NCBI GenBank assembly: GCA_902523435.1
Contig: CABYZM010000006.1
Span: forward strand, 1-54,636
Length of the DNA stretch: 54,636 nucleotides
DNA from: an uncultured SAR116 cluster alpha proteobacterium
Lineage (GTDB): Bacteria; Pseudomonadota; Alphaproteobacteria; Puniceispirillales; Puniceispirillaceae
Direction of reading: 5' to 3'
In this document: piece by piece, positions 33,898-42,402 of the stretch
How positions within the stretch are numbered: the first letter of the stretch is position 1
Layout of the letters: each line of letters starts with the position of its first letter
Position numbers and translations under genes: made by a program
The notes under the pieces: generated by a model
The model's input: the letters and a program-made list of their open reading frames with translations, nothing else
Databases searched by the model: none
Told to the model about the DNA's origin: nothing

Positions 33898-35709
33898 ATG
33901 AGGATAGCTTCAATGGCTCTTGCCAGTGTGAACAGCTCGTATTCCGGGGCCAGATGGCAGCAAGCGTCCACCCAACTGTCAGACGCTGAGACAGCGCGTA
34001 TGGCAGCTTTGTTTGAAGAACGGTTAAACCTGCCCTATTCCTTGTGCTGGCATTTAGCCAGCTTAGGCCTGAACGATGAGACAATCGCTGATTTTCTTGA
34101 TCCCAAATTACGCACCAGCCTGCCTGATCCCTATGTCATGAAGGATGCCGAACATGCTGTAAACTTAATTAAAGATGCAATAAAAAAGAAACAACCTATT
34201 GGTTTATTTGGTGATTATGATGTTGATGGTGCATGCAGTGCGGCTTTATTCAGGCTGGTTTTAGGAGCGTTTGGTGTGCCTGTGTGGTGCCATATTCCTG
34301 ACCGATTTAAAGAGGGTTATGGGCCAAATCTAGAGGCTCTGAAGGCGCTGAAGGCGCAGGGTGCAGAGTTGATCCTCACAGTCGATTGCGGGATCACAGC
34401 ACATGCGCCTCTGGCAGCGGCAGCTGAAGAAGGCATGTCTGTAATTGTTATTGATCATCACAAAGCAGGTGTTGTGTTGCCTAGAGCAGAGGCGGTTGTC
34501 AATCCGAACCGGCTTGATGATGACAGTGGTCTTGGCCATTTATGTGCCGCTGCAGTGTGCTTTCTGGTTTTAGCTGGTGTAGTGCGGGCCTGCCGCGCGC
34601 AGGGCATAACAGATCAAACGGGGCAGTTGCCAGATATGATGGCAGTATTGGATTTGGTTGCGCTGGCAACAGCCTGTGATGTAGTGCCGCTGAAAGGGGT
34701 TAACCGGGCCTTCATCAAACAGGGCTTAAAAGTTCTGGGACGGCGGGGCAATGAAGGCTTACGAGCTTTGATGGACATTGCCCGCCTTGATCAATTTCCT
34801 TCTATGCATACGCTTGGCTTTGTGCTTGGGCCGCGTCTGAATGCTGGTGGGCGGCTTGGCTGCTCTGATCTGGGTGTACAGATTCTTACAAACTCAGACC
34901 CAGATATTGCAGATACGCTGGCCATGCAGATTGATCGGCTGAATACAGACAGGCGGGCTGAAGAGGATGCTGTGCGTAACGCTGCCGAACAGATGGCAGA
35001 AGAAAAGCTAGCTGCGCAGCCTGATTTGCCTGTTCTAGTGCTGGCCAAACAGAACTGGCATGAAGGTGTTATTGGTATTGTTGCCGGCCGCCTGAAAGAT
35101 GCCTATCACCGACCTGTGATTATAATCTCGTTCGACGCGCAGGGTCGGGGCAAAGGATCAGCCCGTTCAGTTGCTGGATTTTCAATTGGTGATCAGATAT
35201 TAGCGGCTTGTGAGCTGGGTCATTTGAAGAGTGGGGGTGGGCATGATATGGCTGCCGGATTGGGTCTAGATGAGGCGCAGTTAGCTGATTTTGAGATGTT
35301 TCTTATCGACAGAGCGCGAACTGTTTTTTCAGGTGTACCTAACCGTGTGTTCAGCTATTGCCACAGCCTTTCTGTCGCAGGCTGCAACTCTGCACTGGTA
35401 GATGGTCTGGATGCTGTTGGTCCCTTTGGAGCAGGGCATGCTGAACCAAGGTTTGTTATCACGCATTGCCGTTTGAAGAATCTGCGCTGGATAGGCAAGG
35501 AAAAAGCGCATCTCTCAGTTTTGCTCGATGATGGGACAGCTAGCCCTCTGCGGGCAGTGAGTTTTGGCATTGCGGGTACAAAGCTTGGCCAGTTTCTTGC
35601 GGAAACACCTGAACCTGGTCCAGTGCGGGTATTGGGCCGCCTGCAGAGAGACAATTGGCGAGGGGGAGGGGCCGTTCAGTTTCTAATCGAAGATATCGCT
35701 GCATCCTGA
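33898..35709 (+). CDS. recJ: Single-stranded-DNA-specific exonuclease RecJ
   Basis: 603 aa, full length. It is a 5'-3' ssDNA exonuclease in recombination and mismatch repair. DHH-family motifs: 'GDYDVDGACSAALF' (~residue 102), 'DCGIT' and 'VIDHHKAG' (~163-187), then the DHHA1 domain with 'GGHDMAAGLGL' (~443), and the OB fold at the end. The first ~35 residues look like an alphaproteobacterial extension; a later ATG at 33913 is possible. Next to hom, 11 bp apart. Confidence 0.95.
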   Translation: MRIASMALASVNSSYSGARWQQASTQLSDAETARMAALFEERLNLPYSLCWHLASLGLNDETIADFLDPKLRTSLPDPYVMKDAEHAVNLIKDAIKKKQPIGLFGDYDVDGACSAALFRLVLGAFGVPVWCHIPDRFKEGYGPNLEALKALKAQGAELILTVDCGITAHAPLAAAAEEGMSVIVIDHHKAGVVLPRAEAVVNPNRLDDDSGLGHLCAAAVCFLVLAGVVRACRAQGITDQTGQLPDMMAVLDLVALATACDVVPLKGVNRAFIKQGLKVLGRRGNEGLRALMDIARLDQFPSMHTLGFVLGPRLNAGGRLGCSDLGVQILTNSDPDIADTLAMQIDRLNTDRRAEEDAVRNAAEQMAEEKLAAQPDLPVLVLAKQNWHEGVIGIVAGRLKDAYHRPVIIISFDAQGRGKGSARSVAGFSIGDQILAACELGHLKSGGGHDMAAGLGLDEAQLADFEMFLIDRARTVFSGVPNRVFSYCHSLSVAGCNSALVDGLDAVGPFGAGHAEPRFVITHCRLKNLRWIGKEKAHLSVLLDDGTASPLRAVSFGIAGTKLGQFLAETPEPGPVRVLGRLQRDNWRGGGAVQFLIEDIAAS

Positions 35710-35849
35710 CAGCATTGTGAGAAGACTATCGTTTTGGCGAGTGGCATCAGGCCGAAATTTAATTTTGATTTCATTTTTTGCTGATTTTTTAACCGTTCAG
35801 GCTTGATTTACCAGATGAGTTTGGATAGATAACAGATCACACCGCTTGC

Positions 35850-35925
35850 GTCCCGTTCGTCTAGTGGTTTAGGACACCGCCCTTTCACGGCGGCAACACG
35901 GGTTCGAATCCCGTACGGGATGCCA
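35850..35925 (+). tRNA. tRNA-Glu (UUC)
   Basis: 76 nt including an encoded CCA. The acceptor stem is GTCCCGT / ACGGGAT with a G-U first pair, the anticodon loop CTTTCAC gives anticodon TTC, and the T loop is GTTCGAATC. It is the intact target of the two downstream inserts, whose borders repeat its last 44 bases. Confidence 0.97.
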
Positions 35926-35958
35926 TTCTATTTAGAAAATTATGATAATAAGTTATAC

Positions 35959-35991
35959 GCCCCTGGCCCTTGAAGCTTGGGGCTATTTTTT
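35959..35991 (+). terminator. Terminator after tRNA-Glu
   Basis: GCCCC at 35959-35963 and GGGGC at 35979-35983 form a stem followed by TATTTTTTG. A degenerate relative (ACGCCTCTAG...GAGGCTGAGG, then TCTTTT) follows the first att copy at ~37420-37460, so this element may travel with the att site. Confidence 0.55.
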
Positions 35992-36079
35992 GTTTCTAGT
36001 CTAATTTCAGTCTAAAATTGAATTATCTTTACATGCGAATAGTTGTCATTTCTAATGATAAAAGTTCAAGGAGTATTTA

Positions 36080-37123
36080 GTGCCTATACCCAAAACAGTT
36101 AATATACCAGCTGCTTGGCTTGGTTCAGATATGGAGAGTAAGCGATATTTATGGGAATATGATCTATCATCCCAAGATCTCAAAGAACTTGAAACAGCCG
36201 CGGAAATATTTAAAAAAAGTAAAAAGCCTTTAGGTGTAATTTCTAAATCAGAATTTAGCCTTCCAAACCTGTCGAGTTTTCTTGAAGATCTGCAAAAGGA
36301 ATTGCGTTCCGGAATAGGTTTCAAATTAATTCATGGCTTGCCAGTAGAAAAATATGATGCGAAGACTCGGGCAACAATTTTTTGCGGTATTGGTAGTCAT
36401 TTAGGTTCTGCAAGATCTCAAAATGCTCAGGGCCATCTTCTTGGACATGTTCGAGATGTTGGCGCAGATGTAAATGACCCAAAGTCGCGTATTTATCAAA
36501 CGACTGCTCGTCAAAGCTTCCATACAGATAGTTGTGATGTAGTTGGTTTACTATGCTTAAAAGAAGCAAAAGAGGGCGGTGATTCTATGCTCGCTTCAAG
36601 TGTAGCTGCGTATAATCATATTTCAAAATTTAGGCCCGAACTTGCAGCTGCACTTTTTGAACCTGTCTCCACTGATAGACGAGGAGAAATTCCCGAGGGT
36701 GGAAAACCATTTTTTACAATACCTGTTTTTAATTGGCACGATGATAAATTAAGTTGCATTTATCAAAGGAATTATATCGATTCAGCTCAACGTTACAAAG
36801 ATGCTCCTAAATTGTCCGCTCTGCAAAAAGAGGCTTTGGATTTTTTTGACGAAGTTGTAAATCGACCCTCATTTCATTTAAAAATGAGGTTGAAGCCGGG
36901 TGATATGCAATTCGTTTATAATCATAGCTTGTTACATGATAGAACAGAATTTAAAGACTGGGATGATCCAAAAGAAAAGCGGCATTTATTGCGTCTATGG
37001 TTGGCTTTGCCAAAAGATCGAATTCTACCTCCAATTTACATGCAACGCTACGGAAATATAGATGTTGGGGACCGTGGTGGGGTCATTACAAATGAGACTG
37101 TTCTTCATGTTCCAATGAACTAA
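36080..37123 (+). CDS. TauD/TfdA-family Fe(II)/2-oxoglutarate dioxygenase
   Basis: 347 aa. The facial-triad HxD is in 'QSFHTDSCDVVGLLCL' (~residue 155), and the distal His and the 2-oxoglutarate-binding Arg are in 'KRHLLRLWLALP' (~310). These enzymes hydroxylate substrates such as taurine, 2,4-D or carnitine precursors; substrate here unknown. It is the only gene between the tRNA-Glu and the first att copy, so it is cargo of a tRNA-targeted insert, and it is AT-richer than recJ. GTG start at 36080 after AAGGAG at 36068-36073. No link to the tau genes is implied. Confidence 0.85.
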   Translation: MPIPKTVNIPAAWLGSDMESKRYLWEYDLSSQDLKELETAAEIFKKSKKPLGVISKSEFSLPNLSSFLEDLQKELRSGIGFKLIHGLPVEKYDAKTRATIFCGIGSHLGSARSQNAQGHLLGHVRDVGADVNDPKSRIYQTTARQSFHTDSCDVVGLLCLKEAKEGGDSMLASSVAAYNHISKFRPELAAALFEPVSTDRRGEIPEGGKPFFTIPVFNWHDDKLSCIYQRNYIDSAQRYKDAPKLSALQKEALDFFDEVVNRPSFHLKMRLKPGDMQFVYNHSLLHDRTEFKDWDDPKEKRHLLRLWLALPKDRILPPIYMQRYGNIDVGDRGGVITNETVLHVPMN

Positions 37124-37704
37124 CAACTATTTTTTGTTAAAGTTGAGCGCATGGCCAAGGTACATAGCAATTCAGCCGCAAGTAGAAAAAGGTCAAATCA
37201 ATAGGGCGCTGGTGGTAAGCCAACCAACGTGGCAACCATCACTTAAATTTGCTATTGTTTGTTAAAGGTCGTGGGGTCACATAAGCTCCCATAGCGTCCC
37301 AAACACTCCCCCAAAAGTTCCGAAAATACCACCCAATACCACTAAAATCCCATCTTTCACGGCGGCAACACGGGTTCGAAACCCGTACGAGATGCCACAC
37401 TATTCAGCAACCGACTTTAGTAAATCAAACGCCTCTAGCCCATGAGGCTGAGGACTCTTTTGACATTTGTTTTGGTTTTGACGAACGGGTATTTGGTCGA
37501 ATTCGTCAATTGAAAACAGAGTAATCATATACAGAACTAAACACTTTTTTTCACGTAGAAATAATAGCATGTAGTTTTGCTATTTTGAATTGGCAGTCAA
37601 GAAGCTTTTTATCCTTGTTGGATAACTCCATTAAGGAACTCTTAAGTTTGTCTAAATATAGACTAAATAAAAAACCTAGTTTTTTTTGAACAGAAAGTAT
37701 AATT
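37124..37704. other. Non-coding junction between two tRNA-Glu inserts
   Basis: 581 bp without a gene. In order: a segment related to the one before the second att copy (from AACGTGGCAAC near 37227 onward), paired ATACCAC boxes at 37326-37332 and 37336-37342, the partial tRNA-Glu copy (37354-37397), a degenerate hairpin resembling the tRNA-Glu terminator, then AT-rich sequence up to the ABC exporter. I see no integrase remnant. Confidence 0.6.
37354..37397 (+). repeat. Partial tRNA-Glu copy 1 (attachment-site scar)
   Basis: 44 bp matching the last 44 bases of tRNA-Glu (35882-35925) at 42 positions, including anticodon loop, T arm and CCA. The 5' half of a tRNA is absent, so it is not a working tRNA. 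It marks the right border of the insert that carries the dioxygenase and the left border of the next insert. Confidence 0.9.
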
Positions 37705-39549
37705 TTGCCGTTTGCTCTTAAAAGCCCTCAGAGTTGGATAAACATAAATCAACTTGTGCATACTGAACCTCCTCGTACAATAACACCGTTTATAATTTGG
37801 TGTCTTCGTGGGACACATATTTCATTGGCGATCGCGACTTTTGCTAGCGTAACGATCGGAGTAGTCGAGACTTATATAGCTGCGATGATTGGGTATATTC
37901 TGGACCTTGTTTTAGAAACAGAGCCAAGCTTATTGATCTCGGAAAAATGGCCTTTAATTGCAATAGCTTCAGGCTTCTTACTATTCGTTAGACCAGTATC
38001 GTTTCTGCTATCGGCATATCTGCAGTCTGTAGTGCTGAGTCCAGGTGTTCGAACTTTGGTTGCTACGCGCTTGCATCGTTGGACTATGGGTCATCCAAAA
38101 AGTTTTTTTGATGACGATTTTGCTGGCAGAATTGCTCAAAAAGAAATTCAGGCGTCAAATGCTTTAGCTGACGTTGTTGTTGAAACAATTCAAACTGTTT
38201 TTTTTGCTATTGCCTCTGTTATAGCATCTTTTTGGATTATTAGTTCTGTTGATTTGGGAATAGGTTTGATTGTGGTTTTCTGGCTCATCGGGTTTTATTT
38301 TCTGATGCGTTATTTCTTGCCGCGAATAAAAACAAAATCTGCAAAAAGAGCTAATGCACAAGCAGTAGCTTCAGGGCAAATAGTAGATACGATTAGCAAT
38401 ATAGGTATTGTAAAATTGTTTGCAAATTCAGTATTTGAAGATAAGTCAGCTTTAAAGGCTTTCGATAGTTTAAAAACATCACTTTGCATATATGGAATGG
38501 AACTGGTTCGTTTCAGGGTATGCATGGTATTTTATGCCAGCCTTCTTTTTTTCCTTGTTATGGCAGGTTGCTCGTTTCTCTGGACTCAAGGAACTATCTC
38601 ACCTGGCGAAGTTGTAATTGCTGGTTCGGTCTCTTTAAGAATTATGATGATGGCAGGTTGGGTAAGCTTTTCATTGTTGACGATATATACAAACCTTGGT
38701 GACGTTCATGATGCAATGGAAACATTAGCAGTGCCTTATAGTCTGGTAGATGAGAATCAAGCCCCGGCTCTAAGTGTAGAAAAAGGGGAAATTGAGTTTA
38801 AAGATGTCACATACGCTTATGGAAAACACATTGGTGGTATCAAAGGTATCTCACTTCGTGTTAAGTCCAGAGAGAAACTAGGAATTGTAGGGGCTTCTGG
38901 AGCTGGAAAATCCACGTTTGTCTCTACACTTTTGAGAATGCATGACCCTGAGAATGGGTCTGTTTTCATCGACGGTCAAAACATAAGAAATGTAAATCAG
39001 GATAGTTTACGCAAGCACATAAGTATGGTTACCCAAGAAACTTCCATGTTTAATAGGAGTGCCCGTGAGAACATTCAGTATGGTTATCCAGATGCAACAG
39101 AAAATGAAATAATTGAAGCATCAAAAAGAGCTGGCGCGCATGAATTTATAAGGAATCTCGAAGATAATTATGGGCGACAAGGATATGAAGCGCATCTTGG
39201 TGAAAGAGGTGTTAAATTGTCTGGCGGACAACGTCAGCGAATTGCTCTGGCTCGAGCTATATTAAAAAATGCTCCAATATTAATTTTAGATGAAGCCACA
39301 AGCGCGCTGGATAGTGAGGTTGAGGCAGTAATACAAGAAGCACTTATTTCTGTGATGAGAGGAAAGACAGTAATAGCAATAGCACATCGGCTATCAACAA
39401 TATCGCATATGGATAGGATTTTAGTTATGGAGGAAGGAAATATTGTTGAGCAAGGTGCCCATTCTCACCTCCTGCAAAAAGACGGTATTTATGCTAGTTT
39501 TTGGAAACGCCAATCTGGCGGGTTTCTTGGCATTCAACCTGCTGAATAA
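37705..39549 (+). CDS. ABC exporter, membrane and ATPase domains fused
   Basis: 614 aa MsbA/LapB-type half transporter. Six membrane helices fall in residues ~30-320, with a coupling region 'DDFAGRIAQKEIQASNALADV'. The ATPase follows from ~355: Walker A 'GASGAGKST' (~405), signature 'LSGGQRQRIALARAI' (~508), Walker B 'ILILDEATSALDSE' (~528), switch His 'AIAHRLSTI'. It should work as a homodimer exporting lipids, peptides or other compounds; substrate unknown. TTG start at 37705 with AGAAAG before it. Cargo of the second tRNA-Glu insert, AT-rich, convergent with the cyclase. Confidence 0.9.
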   Translation: MPFALKSPQSWININQLVHTEPPRTITPFIIWCLRGTHISLAIATFASVTIGVVETYIAAMIGYILDLVLETEPSLLISEKWPLIAIASGFLLFVRPVSFLLSAYLQSVVLSPGVRTLVATRLHRWTMGHPKSFFDDDFAGRIAQKEIQASNALADVVVETIQTVFFAIASVIASFWIISSVDLGIGLIVVFWLIGFYFLMRYFLPRIKTKSAKRANAQAVASGQIVDTISNIGIVKLFANSVFEDKSALKAFDSLKTSLCIYGMELVRFRVCMVFYASLLFFLVMAGCSFLWTQGTISPGEVVIAGSVSLRIMMMAGWVSFSLLTIYTNLGDVHDAMETLAVPYSLVDENQAPALSVEKGEIEFKDVTYAYGKHIGGIKGISLRVKSREKLGIVGASGAGKSTFVSTLLRMHDPENGSVFIDGQNIRNVNQDSLRKHISMVTQETSMFNRSARENIQYGYPDATENEIIEASKRAGAHEFIRNLEDNYGRQGYEAHLGERGVKLSGGQRQRIALARAILKNAPILILDEATSALDSEVEAVIQEALISVMRGKTVIAIAHRLSTISHMDRILVMEEGNIVEQGAHSHLLQKDGIYASFWKRQSGGFLGIQPAE

Positions 39550-39595
39550 GAAGGTTCTAAAAACTCAAGTTTTTTAAGTTTATGGTTATAGTTTT

Positions 39596-41338
39596 TCATA
39601 TCGAGTTCAGAACTTCAGTAAGTTCTTCACTCGTTCGCTTATCTTGAAAAAGCTGAGTGGAAACAAATTTTTCACTCGTCATTTCACTTTCACTCATAGC
39701 CATTTTAAGCATTTGTTTTGCAATGTCATCATTGCCCAAAGCTTTATTGCAGGCCGCGCAGTAAAATAAACTGGTTCGTGTTTCAATTTGCATCTTTTTA
39801 AAGGTTGATAATGCTTCCTTATGCTGTCCAAGTAAATAATGGCAAAGGCCCTGTGTCTCTAGCACTAAATCCGAGCAAAATGGATCTAAACGAAGAGCCC
39901 TTTCTATTTGGATTAGACCTTTCTCAGGATTTCCCAAATAGCATAATAAAACCGCATAGCGAGCGATGTGGTATGTGTCACTAGGGCAAATCTCGATCGC
40001 TTTTTCATGATGAAAAATTGCCTTCTCCATATCTCCTTCAAATAATAGTTTTATTGCGCCCATGATCCGATGAGCTTCAGGGTCGTTGGGGTCTAATTCC
40101 ATTGCTTTATTTACTGATGCAAAGGCTTCGTCCATCCATCCGTCTGGCATCTCTTCCTGAAACCATTCGGCATTATTTGCCAGCGAACACGTTTTCCAAG
40201 CATGCGCTCTGGCATAATTTGGATCTGCTTCGATCGCTTTATTGAAAAAAGATAATGCTTTTCTGTTATTGTCAGCATTAACTGAGCTTCTTCGGTGATA
40301 TTCTAGACCTTGTAAGACAAAGTCATACGCTTGTAGGTTTTCCGGTTTGGCATTAGCAAGTTTTTTTACTTGATCCCTCTCAACAGACCCTACAATTACA
40401 GAAACAATTCTCTCTATTATCGCATCTTGCACATCAAATATTTCGTCAATCGTCGTGTCAAAATTGTCTGACCAGATGGCCTCTCCTTTTTCGGTTGATA
40501 ATAAATTTGCGCTTATGCGCATCTTATTTCCAATTTTTCGAACCTTACCTTCAAGAAGATATCGAACGCCAAGTTCTTCACCTATTTCGAAAGAAGTTTT
40601 ATCCTTAGTCGAATAAGAAAAACTTGCGTTACTCGATATCACGAGTAGTTTTTTATAACGAGACAATGCAGATATAAGGTCGTCAGAAAAGCCCTCACAA
40701 AAATAGTCTTGATCCTCGTCGCTGCTAAGATTTTTAAACAACATTATTGCAATTGAGCCGGCTTCTTTTTGAGTGACTGTGATTTTGGGTTTTGTATCTG
40801 CACTCACTAATGCTCTTTGTGCACCTCGGCATTTTAAGACATTATAAGCCTTTATAGGTTGTTTTATGTTCTTAAGGCTTAGTTGTCCGGCATCTTCATA
40901 AGAAACTTTTACTTTTAAATTGACAAACTGATAAACACTCTCAGAAATGCATATTCCATCGGCGGGTGACTGCGCCTCCAGCCTAGCGGCAATATTAACA
41001 GCATCACCAAAAAGATTTCCATCAGAATTCATTACATCGCCTAAGTTAATGCCGATGCGGAAATGCATTTTTTCTTTTTCTTCGAGGTCAAAATTATTTG
41101 CTTGAGCTTGTCCCTGAATCTGCACAGCACACTCAACAGCCTTTACCGGACTAGAAAATTCAGCAAGTACACTATCACCCGCTGTATTGAAGATGCGGCC
41201 TGAATTGTCTTTTATGGTGTAGTCAATCCTTTGACGATTCTTTTCCAGATTCTGAAGTGTGTGTGCTTCATCCTCTCCCATCATTTTGCTGAAGCCCACG
41301 ACATCAAGAGCCAAAATCGTAGCTAACCTTCTTTCCAT
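39596..41338 (-). CDS. Class III adenylate/guanylate cyclase with TolB-like and TPR domains
   Basis: 580 aa from the ATG at 41338 (an in-frame TTG at 41344 adds two). Residues ~1-170 are a class III cyclase domain: metal Asp residues in 'LALDVVGFSKMM' and 'FNTAGDSVLAEF', and 'GDAVNIAARLEAQ' with the transition-state Asn/Arg. Residues ~190-310 resemble the TolB N-terminal domain ('IAIMLFKNLSSDEDQDYFCEG'). TPR repeats fill ~350-560. Likely a soluble signalling enzyme making cAMP. It is a paralogue of the gene at 52507-54276. Cargo of the second tRNA-Glu insert. Confidence 0.85.
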   Translation of the reverse strand: MERRLATILALDVVGFSKMMGEDEAHTLQNLEKNRQRIDYTIKDNSGRIFNTAGDSVLAEFSSPVKAVECAVQIQGQAQANNFDLEEKEKMHFRIGINLGDVMNSDGNLFGDAVNIAARLEAQSPADGICISESVYQFVNLKVKVSYEDAGQLSLKNIKQPIKAYNVLKCRGAQRALVSADTKPKITVTQKEAGSIAIMLFKNLSSDEDQDYFCEGFSDDLISALSRYKKLLVISSNASFSYSTKDKTSFEIGEELGVRYLLEGKVRKIGNKMRISANLLSTEKGEAIWSDNFDTTIDEIFDVQDAIIERIVSVIVGSVERDQVKKLANAKPENLQAYDFVLQGLEYHRRSSVNADNNRKALSFFNKAIEADPNYARAHAWKTCSLANNAEWFQEEMPDGWMDEAFASVNKAMELDPNDPEAHRIMGAIKLLFEGDMEKAIFHHEKAIEICPSDTYHIARYAVLLCYLGNPEKGLIQIERALRLDPFCSDLVLETQGLCHYLLGQHKEALSTFKKMQIETRTSLFYCAACNKALGNDDIAKQMLKMAMSESEMTSEKFVSTQLFQDKRTSEELTEVLNSI

Positions 41339-41605
41339 TGACAAATTTCCAGTTCCGTAATGACGTGATTTTTGGGTATAATATTGGGTGTTTTTATTTT
41401 TTTTTCAATTTTTTAGTCATTTTTATATTTAGGTGTTCAATAGAAAGGGCAATTTTTTTATGATAAAGTTTATCTAATTAAAATCATGTTATCTATTAGT
41501 CTTGTCAACTGTCCCGTTCTAGTGATTGTTTGAATCTGACTTATGTAAAGCATTTAGCAAGCAGACAAACGTGGCAACTTTTACTCACTAAATTTAGACT
41601 TTCTC

Positions 41606-41655
41606 AGTCCAGTCCAGTCCAGTCCGGTCTAGCCTAGCCTAGCCGAGCCTAGACC
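41606..41655. repeat. Degenerate pentamer tandem repeat
   Basis: Ten consecutive 5-bp units: AGTCC four times, GGTCT, AGCCT twice, AGCCG, AGCCT, AGACC. The second half starts GGTCTAG and ends CTAGACC, a 7-bp inverted repeat, so it can also fold. Confidence 0.85.
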
Positions 41656-41738
41656 ATGGGTTATCATAGGCTTCCACGCCGTCCCAACCGGTCAACTCAG
41701 ACTGCCAAAAATACTACCAGATACCACTCAGAATCAAA

Positions 41739-41782
41739 CTTTCACGGCGGCAACACAGGTTAGAACGCCGCTCGTGATGCCA
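41739..41782 (+). repeat. Partial tRNA-Glu copy 2 (older attachment-site scar)
   Basis: 44 bp aligned without gaps to 35882-35925 with 7 mismatches; the first 18 bases and the last 7 (GATGCCA) are exact. More decayed than copy 1, which suggests an older insertion. It is the right border of the ABC exporter/cyclase insert. Confidence 0.85.
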
Positions 41783-41848
41783 ATTTTCTTGCATGTGTCA
41801 AAAGTTAGTGGCTGAGATACTTAGGTTTATGATTAAGCGCTGTTTGAC

Positions 41849-42247
41849 TCAAATCTTGTTATCACCCAAGAGGTAGTTTAGATGCGCCTGCGCCAGCTCG
41901 TTCAGCTCATCCACGGACTTTATTTGGCATTGGCTTTTCTGATTTCGCCATTTCATTTGAAGGGTTTTCCGGTTCAGGGTCAGCCCTGATTTCCGATTCA
42001 ACAGCTCATCAGGCGTTTTGCTGAGGCCAATTGGCGGCGCATCAAAGCTAACTCTATCGTCATTGAATGAGGCGACCAGCATACGGCTTTTCTGAACATC
42101 AATGACAAAAAAATTATCTAGCGCTCTATCTGGAAACACAGACTGACAAAACAGTCCCGTCTTCCAGACCTTATCAAGAGTGGTTGCTGTTGCGCCAGCA
42201 ATTGGCCATACCATTAAAGAAATCAGGCAAACCAATATTTTGTACAT
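41849..42247 (-). CDS. Hypothetical secreted protein
   Basis: 132 aa from the ATG at 42247; a TTG at 42280 would add 11 residues before the signal peptide and is less likely. An N-terminal signal (MYKILVCLISLMVWPIAGATA) is followed by a mature part of ~110 residues with two Cys ('GLFCQSVFP' and 'KSQCQIKS'), which could form a disulfide in the periplasm. I recognise no family. It starts right after the second att copy, so it is either native flank or part of a further insert. Confidence 0.6.
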   Translation of the reverse strand: MYKILVCLISLMVWPIAGATATTLDKVWKTGLFCQSVFPDRALDNFFVIDVQKSRMLVASFNDDRVSFDAPPIGLSKTPDELLNRKSGLTLNRKTLQMKWRNQKSQCQIKSVDELNELAQAHLNYLLGDNKI

Positions 42248-42402
42248 CTTGCTTTTCGCCTTTGCCGTAAAATTTCTCAACCCTATAATTTCGAAGTATG
42301 ATGTAAGTGTGGCTTTTTCAAGGGGTGGAGAGGTAATTACGGCTTTCCAAAACGAGCCCGGCGAGGCAGTTCCAAACTAAAAATATGGAGCAAGGTCAGA
42401 AT

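Larger units (their letters stand above)
41339..41848. other. Non-coding right end of the second tRNA-Glu insert
   Basis: About 510 bp with no gene: an AT-rich upstream region of the cyclase, then AACGTGGCAAC (~41569), a pentamer repeat array (41606-41655), paired boxes ATACTAC (41711-41717) and ATACCAC (41721-41727), the second partial tRNA-Glu copy (41739-41782), then unremarkable sequence up to the next gene. Confidence 0.6.

Noticed and set aside
36080-37123. TauD role in taurine desulfonation
   Set aside because: Family resemblance only; the gene is tRNA-insert cargo far from the tau genes, and the Xsc route already handles taurine.
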